From an uncultured Oscillospiraceae bacterium (GTDB lineage Bacteria > Bacillota > Clostridia > Oscillospirales > Oscillospiraceae), in assembly GCA_934589675.1 (NCBI GenBank), contig CAKTOF010000004.1, positions 97,075-161,074 on the forward strand: a DNA stretch of 64,000 nt. Reading direction: 5' to 3'. The first letter of the stretch is position 1. Each line of letters starts with the position of its first letter. Position numbers and translations under genes: made by a program. Below are positions 24,093 to 31,380 of this stretch, in pieces. The notes beneath the pieces were generated by a model. It worked only from the letters and a program-made list of their open reading frames with translations, ran no database searches and had not been told where the DNA came from.

Positions 24093-26342
24093 ATGGCCAG
24101 AAAGAAGAAGGAACCGGAAAACAAGCATCATCTCGTCGACCCCAACGTCATCGGCCTGCATGCGGAGGTGCTCGAGCAGCCCATCAGCCAGACGCTGGAG
24201 ATCAACTACATGCCCTACGCCATGAGCGTCATCGTCTCGCGCGCCATCCCGGAGATCGACGGCTTCAAGCCGTCGCACCGGAAGCTGCTCTATACGATGT
24301 ACAAAATGGGCCTTCTGACCGGCGGGCGGACAAAGTCGGCCAATATCGTCGGCCAGACGATGCAGCTCAACCCGCACGGCGACTCGGCCATCTACGAGAC
24401 GATGGTCCGCCTCGCGCGCGGCAATGAGGCGCTGCTGCACCCGTTCGTGGACTCGAAGGGCAACTTCGGCAAGGTCTACTCACGCGACATGGCCTATGCC
24501 GCATCCCGCTATACCGAGGCCAAGCTCGACGCCATCTGCGCCGAGCTCTTCCGCGATATTGATTCCGACACCGTCGACTTTGTCGACAACTACGACAACA
24601 CGCGCAAGGAGCCGACGCTGCTGCCCACGACGTTCCCGAACGTGCTCGTGTCGAACAACACGGGCATCGCCGTCGGCATGGCGTCGAACATCTGCGGGTT
24701 CAACCTCGCCGAGGTCTGCCGCACGGCCGTCGCGCTCATCCGCGACATGGACGCGGACGTTTTGCAGACGCTGCCCGCGCCGGACTTCCCGACGGGCGGT
24801 GAGGTCATCTTTGACGAGGCCGAGATGCGCGCCATCTATGAGACGGGGCGCGGCAGCTTCCGCATCCGCGGCCGCTGGCGCTATGTCAAAGAGGGCAACC
24901 TCATCGAGATCTACGAGATCCCCTACACGACGACGACGGAGGCCATTTTAGACAAGGTCGCCGACCTCATCAAGGCCGGAAAGATCCGCGAGATCGCCGA
25001 CATGCGCGACGAGACGGATTTGTCCGGCCTGAAGCTGACCATCGACTTAAAGCGCGGCGCCGACCCGGACAAGCTCATGGCAAAGCTCATGCGCATGACG
25101 AGCCTGCAGGACAGCTTCGGCTGCAACTTCAACATCCTGATCGCCGGCCAGCCGCGCGTCATGGGCGTGCGCGAGATCTTAAGCGAATGGACGGCATGGC
25201 GCACGGAGTGCGTCCGCCGCCGCGTGTATTTCAACCTGAAAAAGAAGCAGGACAAGCTGCACCTTCTCAAGGGCCTTGCCCGCATCCTGCTCGACATCGA
25301 CAAGGCCATCGCCATCATCCGCGAGACGGAGTCGGACGCCGAGGTCGTGCCGAACCTTATGATCGGCTTCGGCATCGACCAGATCCAGGCGGAGTTCGTC
25401 GCGGAGATCAAGCTGCGCAACATCAACAAGGAATACATCCTGCGCCGCACGGAGGAGACGGACGCGCTCGAGCGCGACATTGCCGACCTTCAGGCGACGC
25501 TCCGCGACAATGACCGCATCCGCGCCATCATCGTCGGCGAGCTGGAGGACGTTGCGAAAAAGTACGGCGCGCCGCGCCGGACGGGCATCGTCTACGCCGG
25601 CGAGATCGAGACTGCCGCCGCCGACGAGGACGAGACGCCGGATTATCCCGTCACGCTCTTCCTCTCACGCGAGGGCTACTTCAAGAAGATCACGCCGCAG
25701 TCGCTGCGCATGTCGAGCGAGCAGAAGTATAAAGAGGGCGACGGCCCCGCCGGCTCGTGGGAGACGACGAACAAGGCTGAGCTTCTCGTGTTCACGGATC
25801 GCTGCCAGGTCTACAAGACCCGCTGCTCGGAATTTGACGACACGAAGGCGAGCGTGCTGGGCGACTATCTGCCCTCGAAGCTCGCCATGGACGACGGCGA
25901 GAGCGTGATGGCTGTCTGCCTGCCCGGCGATTATCACGGCCACGTGCTGTTCTTCTTTGAAAACGGCAAGGTCGCCAAGGTCGCGCTCACAGCGTATCAG
26001 ACGGTCACGAACCGCAGAAAGCTCACGGGCGCATACTCGGACAAAAGCCCGCTGCGCTCAGTGCTTTGCCTGCCTGAGGACGAGGAGGCCGTCATCTACG
26101 CAACGGACGGCCGCGCCGTCGTATTCTCCACGGCGCAGCTGCTGCCGAAGACGACGCGCAGCACGCAGGGCGTCGCCGTCATGACGCTGCGGAAAAAATC
26201 CGCCGTCGAGCGGGCGTGCCTGCTCGCGGAGAGCACGATCTCCAACCCCGCGCGCTACCGTGCGCGCTCCCTGCCTTCCTCCGGCGCCATCCTGCGCGGA
26301 GAGGAGCAGCAGGAGCAGCAGGTGACGCTTGAACTTTCCTGA
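24093..26342 (+). CDS. Type IIA topoisomerase cleavage subunit (GyrA/ParC-like, divergent)
   Basis: A 749-residue breakage-rejoining subunit. The winged-helix domain has the catalytic Tyr140 in SRYTEAKL and the quinolone-site residues Ser98 and Glu102 in PHGDSAIYE. A coiled coil lies at about residues 380-480. The C-terminal domain keeps blades of a beta-pinwheel but no QRRGGKG gyrase box, so decatenation (topoisomerase IV-like) is more likely than negative supercoiling. It follows the zinc-ribbon gene by five bases. This is probably a second type II enzyme beside a standard gyrase elsewhere. Confidence 0.88.
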   Translation: MARKKKEPENKHHLVDPNVIGLHAEVLEQPISQTLEINYMPYAMSVIVSRAIPEIDGFKPSHRKLLYTMYKMGLLTGGRTKSANIVGQTMQLNPHGDSAIYETMVRLARGNEALLHPFVDSKGNFGKVYSRDMAYAASRYTEAKLDAICAELFRDIDSDTVDFVDNYDNTRKEPTLLPTTFPNVLVSNNTGIAVGMASNICGFNLAEVCRTAVALIRDMDADVLQTLPAPDFPTGGEVIFDEAEMRAIYETGRGSFRIRGRWRYVKEGNLIEIYEIPYTTTTEAILDKVADLIKAGKIREIADMRDETDLSGLKLTIDLKRGADPDKLMAKLMRMTSLQDSFGCNFNILIAGQPRVMGVREILSEWTAWRTECVRRRVYFNLKKKQDKLHLLKGLARILLDIDKAIAIIRETESDAEVVPNLMIGFGIDQIQAEFVAEIKLRNINKEYILRRTEETDALERDIADLQATLRDNDRIRAIIVGELEDVAKKYGAPRRTGIVYAGEIETAAADEDETPDYPVTLFLSREGYFKKITPQSLRMSSEQKYKEGDGPAGSWETTNKAELLVFTDRCQVYKTRCSEFDDTKASVLGDYLPSKLAMDDGESVMAVCLPGDYHGHVLFFFENGKVAKVALTAYQTVTNRRKLTGAYSDKSPLRSVLCLPEDEEAVIYATDGRAVVFSTAQLLPKTTRSTQGVAVMTLRKKSAVERACLLAESTISNPARYRARSLPSSGAILRGEEQQEQQVTLELS

Positions 26343-26381
26343 ATCCTCGCGGCCCGGCCGCGGCGAAAGGAGCCGATTCGC

Positions 26382-27257
26382 ATGACGACCAACCGCAGCA
26401 AGGCGCGCGAGCTTTTTTTGGATGTGCTGCTCATTATGTTCGGAAGCGCGGTCTATGCCGTCGCGTTCGACCTGTTTCTGGCGCCCAATGAGATCAACGG
26501 CGGCGGCGTCTCCGGCGCAGCTATGGTGTTCTGCAAGCTGACAGGGCTCGGCACGGTCGGCGTCGTGAGCATCGTGATCAACGTCCCGCTGTTTCTGGCC
26601 GGCTGGCGGCGGCTGGGGCGGAAGTTCTTCCTGGGCTCGCTGCTCGGTATGCTGGTCAGCTCTGTGCTCATCGACGTTTTGGCGGCCGTTCCCGCGCCGA
26701 AGACGGAGCCGCTGCTCGGCGCGCTCTACGGCGGCGTGCTCTCGGGCCTTGGCATCGGCCTTGTGTTCACGCGCGGCGCTTCGACGGGCGGCGTGGACAT
26801 CGCCGCGCGGCTATTAAAGCAGCGGCTTCGCAATATGTCCATGGGCCACCTCATGCTCGCGGTCGACGGCGTCGTTGTCGTGCTGACGGGCGTGGCGTTC
26901 CGCGATGTGAACGCCGTGCTCTACTGCGCTGTGACGCTCTACGTCAGCTCCATCGCGCTTGACGGCATGGTGTACGGCTTTGAGTATTCCAAGGTCGCGC
27001 TCATCATCTCCGACCACTATGAGGCCATTGCAAAGAACATCGACGAGAAGCTCGGCCGCGGCGCGACGTACCTCAGGGGCGAGGGCAGCTATGAGCGCAC
27101 GGAGAAAATGGTCGTTCTGTGCGCCGTCAAGCGGCAGCAGCTCGCCGAGCTCAAGGACGCGGTGACGGAGATCGACCCGGACGCGTTCGTGATCGTGCAG
27201 GAGGCGCATCAGGTGCTCGGCTCCGGGTTTGAGCGCTACTCGAAGGACGGCCTGTGA
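26382..27257 (+). CDS. YitT-family membrane protein (DUF161/DUF2179)
   Basis: A 291-residue protein with five or six transmembrane helices in the first 180 residues, including the family signatures LFLAPNEINGGGVSGA and FTRGASTGGVDI, and a soluble C-terminal DUF2179 domain (RGATYLRGEGSYERTEKMVV). The biochemical role of the family is not established. AAAGGAGCC precedes the ATG. It starts 39 bases after the topoisomerase subunit and overlaps the upstream extension of the lipoprotein gene, so it is probably part of the same operon. Confidence 0.9.
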   Translation: MTTNRSKARELFLDVLLIMFGSAVYAVAFDLFLAPNEINGGGVSGAAMVFCKLTGLGTVGVVSIVINVPLFLAGWRRLGRKFFLGSLLGMLVSSVLIDVLAAVPAPKTEPLLGALYGGVLSGLGIGLVFTRGASTGGVDIAARLLKQRLRNMSMGHLMLAVDGVVVVLTGVAFRDVNAVLYCAVTLYVSSIALDGMVYGFEYSKVALIISDHYEAIAKNIDEKLGRGATYLRGEGSYERTEKMVVLCAVKRQQLAELKDAVTEIDPDAFVIVQEAHQVLGSGFERYSKDGL

Positions 27258-27271
27258 GGGGAGGGCGCGGC

Positions 27272-28510
27272 ATGAAAAAATGGATGTTCGTTCTGGCGGC
27301 CATGCTTGCAGCCGCGCTGATCTCCGGCTGCGACGGCGTGTTTGACGAGGACTACCTCGCCGTCTCGCCGCACGACGAGCAGTACGCGGTCGACGAAGGC
27401 TCCGACGCGCTGACGGCGGAGAATTACCTCGGCCTGAAAAACGCGATTTTGAGCTTCGTGGAAAACCACACGGACTACGGCGTCATCCGCATCTATCACT
27501 ACGACGGCGAGGTCGAAAGCGACCTTGCGGACGCGGCCTACGAGGTCGCCAAGGCCGACCCGCTCGGCGCGTATGCCGTCGATTATATGACGCACGACTG
27601 CACGCTCATCGTCTCGTATTACGAGATCCACATCTATATCACCTTCGCCCGCACGCAGGAGGAGATCGACGCCGTGCAGCGCGTCGGCAGCGTCGTTGCC
27701 CTGCGCGAGGCGTTTGAGGGCGCGCTGCGCCGCGGCGACGAGTCCATTGCGCTGCGCATGACGAGCTACTCCGAGCAGGATCTGCCCGCGCTGGCGCGGA
27801 GCATCTATGAAAAAAGCCCGTATGACTTTGTGGAGCTGCCGGAGGTCTCGGTCGAGCTGTTTCCGAGCACGGGCGTGCAGCGCATCATCCGCATCACATT
27901 CCATTATGACCGGACGGCGGACGAGCGCGAGACGGGCCTGTCTGCCATGCTCAGCGCACGGCAGACGCTGACGGCGGGCATTTCGAGCTTCGTGGGCGAG
28001 AGCCGCCGCTTCGAGGAGCTGACCGGGCGGCTGCTGACGGCGCTTGACGGCGCAGAGCTCGACGAGAGCGCCATCTTGTACGACACGCTCTGCTGCGGCC
28101 GCGTGAACGCGGAGAGCCTGTCGCTTGCGCTGCGCCTGCTGTGCGCCGATGCGGGGCTTGCGTGCCAGACGGTCGAGGGACGGCGGAACAATCTTGCCTA
28201 CACATGGAACATCGTCACCCTCAGCGGCGTGAACTACCACGTCGACCTGCTGCGCGATCAGGCGTCCGGCCAGACGCGCGCCGCGCTCTATTCCGACGAC
28301 GACTTCGCGGATGAATACAGCTGGGACCGCGACGCTTACCCGGCCTGCGGCAGGACGGAAGCGCCGTATGCCGGATACGAAGAGCCGACAGGGGAGCCCG
28401 AGCCTCCGGCGGACGCCGCGCCCGAAGAGCCGCAACCGGCCGAGCCGGAACCGGAGCCGGACCCGTCTGCGGAAGCGCCGGACGAGCCGGAGCCGGAAAA
28501 AGAAAATTGA
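27272..28510 (+). CDS. Lipoprotein with degenerate transglutaminase-like domain
   Basis: A 412-residue lipoprotein: lipobox ISGC (Cys20), a region to about residue 260 of unknown fold, a segment resembling bacterial transglutaminase-like domains (about 265-330), and a Pro/Glu-rich acidic tail (about 365-412). In the usual pattern the catalytic triad is in GxCxGYA, HAWN and YHVD. Here the Cys position reads GRVNAES and the His position AYTWNIV, while the Asp in NYHVDLL remains. So it is probably a non-catalytic binding version. ATG 27272 follows GAGGGGAGGG. Confidence 0.65.
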   Translation: MKKWMFVLAAMLAAALISGCDGVFDEDYLAVSPHDEQYAVDEGSDALTAENYLGLKNAILSFVENHTDYGVIRIYHYDGEVESDLADAAYEVAKADPLGAYAVDYMTHDCTLIVSYYEIHIYITFARTQEEIDAVQRVGSVVALREAFEGALRRGDESIALRMTSYSEQDLPALARSIYEKSPYDFVELPEVSVELFPSTGVQRIIRITFHYDRTADERETGLSAMLSARQTLTAGISSFVGESRRFEELTGRLLTALDGAELDESAILYDTLCCGRVNAESLSLALRLLCADAGLACQTVEGRRNNLAYTWNIVTLSGVNYHVDLLRDQASGQTRAALYSDDDFADEYSWDRDAYPACGRTEAPYAGYEEPTGEPEPPADAAPEEPQPAEPEPEPDPSAEAPDEPEPEKEN

Positions 28511-28529
28511 GCTTTCACGAAATTACCGC

Positions 28530-28558
28530 TTGACTTTTTACGCCCTGCCCGCTATAAT
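28530..28558 (+). promoter_or_regulatory. Sigma-A promoter of tRNA-Gly
   Basis: TTGACT, a 17-base spacer and a perfect TATAAT, 13 bases before the tRNA. Confidence 0.88.
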
Positions 28559-28571
28559 CAGTCTTGCTGTT

Positions 28572-28647
28572 GCGGGTGTAGCTCATCTGGTAGAGCGCCA
28601 CCTTGCCAAGGTGGAGGTAGCGAGTTCGAGCCTCGTCACCCGCTCCA
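28572..28647 (+). tRNA. tRNA-Gly (anticodon GCC)
   Basis: A 76-base cloverleaf with 7-bp acceptor stem GCGGGTG/CACCCGC, D arm GCTC...GAGC, anticodon stem CCACC/GGTGG around loop TTGCCAA, T loop GTTCGAG..C and an encoded CCA end. The anticodon reads GGC and GGT codons, common in this GC-rich genome. Confidence 0.97.
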
Positions 28648-28652
28648 TAAAT

Positions 28653-28686
28653 AAAAGGCACGACGTTCGTCGTGCCTTTTATTTTT
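28653..28686 (+). terminator. tRNA-Gly terminator
   Basis: A 12-bp perfect stem AAAAGGCACGAC with loop GTTC and a T-rich tail. Confidence 0.9.
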
Positions 28687-28732
28687 GCCTCTGCACGAAA
28701 AAACAGATGTGGATTTGAAAAAATAATTCCGG

Positions 28733-28759
28733 AAGTTGCACGAAATCGTGCAACTTTTT
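28733..28759 (+). terminator. Second hairpin with T run before the DUF4417 gene
   Basis: An 11-bp perfect stem with a two-base loop (28733-28743 with 28746-28756) and TTTTT. It is a terminator or, given its near-perfect symmetry, possibly an operator. The gap 28687-28819 shows no other feature and no clear promoter. Confidence 0.6.
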
Positions 28760-28819
28760 CTATTTTGGCCGCTGAGTGTAGAAGGGCTTGCGCCTTAATC
28801 TGCATTAGGAGGCCGGATC

Positions 28820-30217
28820 ATGACCGAAGAAAACTATCGTTATCGAACAAGTCAGACACTGCTGCGCAATCAGTTTCTGGGAAAGGGAAAGTTACAGATC
28901 CCGATTATCCCAAAATTTCAGGAGCGCGCGGGCGATTTTGACGATCTCCTGCTCATTGGCTTCGATAAAACACACTTGGAAGATCAGAAACACTTGGATC
29001 GGATGGTGCATTTCTTCCTGTACGACTATCGCTTTGAACGCGTCTGGAAAAGTCCAGATGCTGACATTGAGAAGCTGTCGCGATATCGTGCAGTGCTGTC
29101 GCCGGATTTCAGCATGTATCTGGAGATGGCAAGAGTGTGCCAGATTTACAACGTGTTTCGCAACCGCTGGTGCGGCGCATATTGGGCGGCCAAGGGGATG
29201 CGCGTTATCCCGACGGTCAACTGGGGCGATGAGGCGACGTTTGAGTTCTGCTTTGACGGCATTGAAAAGGGAAGCGTTGTTGCGGTTTCTACCTACATGG
29301 CGTCCGAGCATGACAATCGCTGCGACCAGAAGGAATGGTTCATGGCGGGTTATAATGAGATGCTGCGCCGCATTGAGCCGGAGAAAATCATCTGTTACAA
29401 TACGCCGTTTCCGGAGATGCAGGGCGACATCGTGTGCGTTGACTATGAGCGCAGTTCGTGGAAGTACATGAGTTTTCAGCGCGGAAGCGAAAAAGACGAC
29501 CTCGAAGCGTTTAAAATTGGTGGCGCACCAATACAATTCTGTGATATTATGGAGCCGTACAGAGCGGACGGAACATTGAAGGGCGGCGGAAGCGCCTATG
29601 GGGGACGGTGGAAGCCCAACCCCAACAAGCCAAATGAAGTGATTCTGCAAGGGCCGCCCAACACCATTCAAAGAGTTTTTATCAAAACAACTAAGGAAGG
29701 ATATTGGGCCCTTGTGAAGTATAACGAAAACGGCTGGGCAATTAGAATTCGACATTTTACAGACCACGGGAATAGTAAAGAACACTCGAATCCACATGAC
29801 AAAATAATAGTATACGATCCGATAACGGGCACTCCGAATTTTAATAAGTATACAGATATTAATTATTTCCCAGAAGATTATCCGGATGGAGCGCCGGAAT
29901 TCAAGCAACTACAGAAAGGAGCAACTATGGTTACGCGTTACTTTTCATACGACGCCGAGGCGTGGCGTTTTAAGACGATCAGTGAATTCAAAGACAGCGT
30001 CGGCCGCGGTGCGGAGGTCAATTTTGAATGGAACGGGCGGGAATATCATATATGCCCCGTCTGGCCGGACGGCGGCGTGAAATATTATATCGCGCCGCTC
30101 GACACGCTGGAGGAAACGATCTATGACAGCCCGGAAGCGATGCTGAATTATATGGTCGGCGGCGATCGGCTGCGGGATATTATCACGCGGGTGCAGGTCA
30201 CGGACCGGACGTTATGA
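28820..30217 (+). CDS. DUF4417 protein fused to a toxin-like and an immunity-like module
   Basis: A 465-residue, three-part protein. Residues about 1-225 match DUF4417, a family often seen in phage-related islands (NRWCGAYWAAKGMRVIPTVNW; VVAVSTYM). Residues about 250-365 resemble a C-terminal cargo domain of phage head and polymorphic-toxin proteins (SAYGGRWKPNPNKPNE, then RHFTDHGNSKEHSNPHD, a His/Asp-rich nuclease-like motif). Residues 370-465 are homologous to the next gene (RGAEVNFEW, GGDRLRDIITRV). DNA for the middle part is much more AT-rich than its surroundings. An internal ribosome site could also start the last part alone. Function inferred only from pattern. Confidence 0.6.
   Translation: MTEENYRYRTSQTLLRNQFLGKGKLQIPIIPKFQERAGDFDDLLLIGFDKTHLEDQKHLDRMVHFFLYDYRFERVWKSPDADIEKLSRYRAVLSPDFSMYLEMARVCQIYNVFRNRWCGAYWAAKGMRVIPTVNWGDEATFEFCFDGIEKGSVVAVSTYMASEHDNRCDQKEWFMAGYNEMLRRIEPEKIICYNTPFPEMQGDIVCVDYERSSWKYMSFQRGSEKDDLEAFKIGGAPIQFCDIMEPYRADGTLKGGGSAYGGRWKPNPNKPNEVILQGPPNTIQRVFIKTTKEGYWALVKYNENGWAIRIRHFTDHGNSKEHSNPHDKIIVYDPITGTPNFNKYTDINYFPEDYPDGAPEFKQLQKGATMVTRYFSYDAEAWRFKTISEFKDSVGRGAEVNFEWNGREYHICPVWPDGGVKYYIAPLDTLEETIYDSPEAMLNYMVGGDRLRDIITRVQVTDRTL
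29915..29929 (+). promoter_or_regulatory. Internal ribosome-binding site and ATG within the DUF4417 gene
   Basis: AAAGGAG (29915-29921), five bases, then an in-frame ATG at 29927. It would give a 96-residue protein equal to the immunity-like third part. Confidence 0.55.
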
Positions 30218-30226
30218 GGTGAGGAT

Positions 30227-30541
30227 ATGACACCATGGGTCGGGACGAACAGCTTTGAGGAGAACCGATTCCGCTCGGCCGCGGATTTTGCGGACTGTAT
30301 GCACCGCGGCGGCGAGGTGCAGTTTGAGTGGAAGGGCGTTCTGTACTGCTGCTTTGGCTGCGTGGAGCCGGAGCCGGGGGCGCGGACGCGGATGGTCATT
30401 TCACAGGCGGGCTCGGCCGAGCTCAACGCGCGGACGGAGATGTGGGCTGACACGCCGGACGGAATTCTGGAATACACCGTCGGCGGCGACCGGCTGCGGG
30501 ACGTCATCACGCAGGTCAAGGTCTGGGAGCGGACGATCTGA
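30227..30541 (+). CDS. Small protein, paralogue of the DUF4417 fusion's C-terminal part
   Basis: 104 residues. It shares with residues 370-465 of the preceding protein an F-x-S-x-x-x-F-x-D core, RGGEVQFEWKG and the ending VGGDRLRDVITQVKV, then a final RT plus hydrophobic residue. Such small acidic proteins commonly follow phage/polymorphic-toxin cargo genes and may be immunity proteins, but this is inference. Starts nine bases after the previous stop with GAGGTGAGG upstream; a strong terminator follows. Confidence 0.65.
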   Translation: MTPWVGTNSFEENRFRSAADFADCMHRGGEVQFEWKGVLYCCFGCVEPEPGARTRMVISQAGSAELNARTEMWADTPDGILEYTVGGDRLRDVITQVKVWERTI

Positions 30542-30575
30542 GAAAGGCACGGGAAAAACCCGTGCCTTTCTTTTT
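30542..30575 (+). terminator. Terminator after the DUF4417 module
   Basis: A 12-bp stem GAAAGGCACGGG with a five-base loop and T run. Its outer bases and tail closely resemble the tRNA-Gly terminator on the other side of the module. Confidence 0.9.
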
Positions 30576-30597
30576 GCGTGCGGATACGCTAAAATAT

Positions 30598-30655
30598 CTT
30601 AAACAAAACTTAATGGGCCAGAGCGTTTATTTTTAATCCGGCGATGCGGTACGAT
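30598..30655 (+). promoter_or_regulatory. Promoter region of the two-component operon with CTTAA direct repeat
   Basis: CTTAA at 30598 and 30609 (11-bp period), then a weak TTTATT and TACGAT (30650-30655) spaced 18 bases. A plausible autoregulatory site for the response regulator. Confidence 0.45.
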
Positions 30656-30678
30656 ATTGCCGGAAGGAGGAAAGCGGT

Positions 30679-31380
30679 ATGTACAACATTCTCATCTGCG
30701 ACGACGACCGGGACATCGTGTCCGCACTGAAAATTTACCTGACGGATCCGAATTACAACGTGCTCACGGCGTACAATGGGCGGCAGGCGCTGGAGATCAT
30801 TGAGCAAAACGATGTCCACCTTGTGCTTATGGACATCATGATGCCGGAGCTTGACGGCATTTCGGCCATGGTGCGGCTGCGCGAGAGAAGCAACGTCCCG
30901 GTCATCCTGCTCACGGCAAAGAGCGAGGACGCGGACAAGATCCTCGGCCTGAACGTCGGCGCGGATGACTACATCACAAAGCCGTTCCACCCCATGGAGG
31001 TCACGGCGCGCGTGCGCTCGCAGCTGCGGCGGTATACCCAGCTTGGCGGCGCGCCGGAGGCGGGACGGAGCGTGCTGGCCGTCGGGGCCATCGAGCTCGA
31101 CGACCGGGAAAAGACCGTGCGGCTCGACGGCGAGCCCGTCGCGCTCACGCCGCGCGAGTACGAGATCCTGAAGCTCCTGATGGAGCACCCGAATCAGGTG
31201 TTCTCGCCGAAGGAGATCTACTTGCGCGTCTGGGGCGAGGCGCCGCTCGGCAGCGAGAGCACGGTGGCGGTGCACATCCGCCATCTGCGCGAAAAGCTGG
31301 AATACGACCCCGCCGACCCGCGCTATCTCAAGGTCGTCTGGGGGCAGGGCTACAAGATCGAGAAAGGAAAAAGGCCATGA
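30679..31380 (+). CDS. OmpR/VanR-like response regulator
   Basis: A 233-residue regulator: acidic pocket CDDDRD, phosphoacceptor Asp in LVLMDIMMPELDG, Thr in LLTAK, Lys in ITKPF, and a C-terminal winged helix ending in YLKVVWGQGYKIE, the wording of VanR-type regulators. GGAAGGAGG stands before the ATG. It overlaps the kinase gene by four bases. Likely controls envelope-related genes; no cell-wall resistance genes are adjacent. Confidence 0.93.
   Translation: MYNILICDDDRDIVSALKIYLTDPNYNVLTAYNGRQALEIIEQNDVHLVLMDIMMPELDGISAMVRLRERSNVPVILLTAKSEDADKILGLNVGADDYITKPFHPMEVTARVRSQLRRYTQLGGAPEAGRSVLAVGAIELDDREKTVRLDGEPVALTPREYEILKLLMEHPNQVFSPKEIYLRVWGEAPLGSESTVAVHIRHLREKLEYDPADPRYLKVVWGQGYKIEKGKRP

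Noticed and set aside
28336..28518. Gly/Ser-rich minus-strand frame
   Set aside because: Antisense of the Pro/Glu-rich tail of the transglutaminase-like lipoprotein.
28572..30680. Integrated element with tRNA-Gly att sites
   Set aside because: No repeat of the tRNA 3' end was found to the right and there is no integrase gene.
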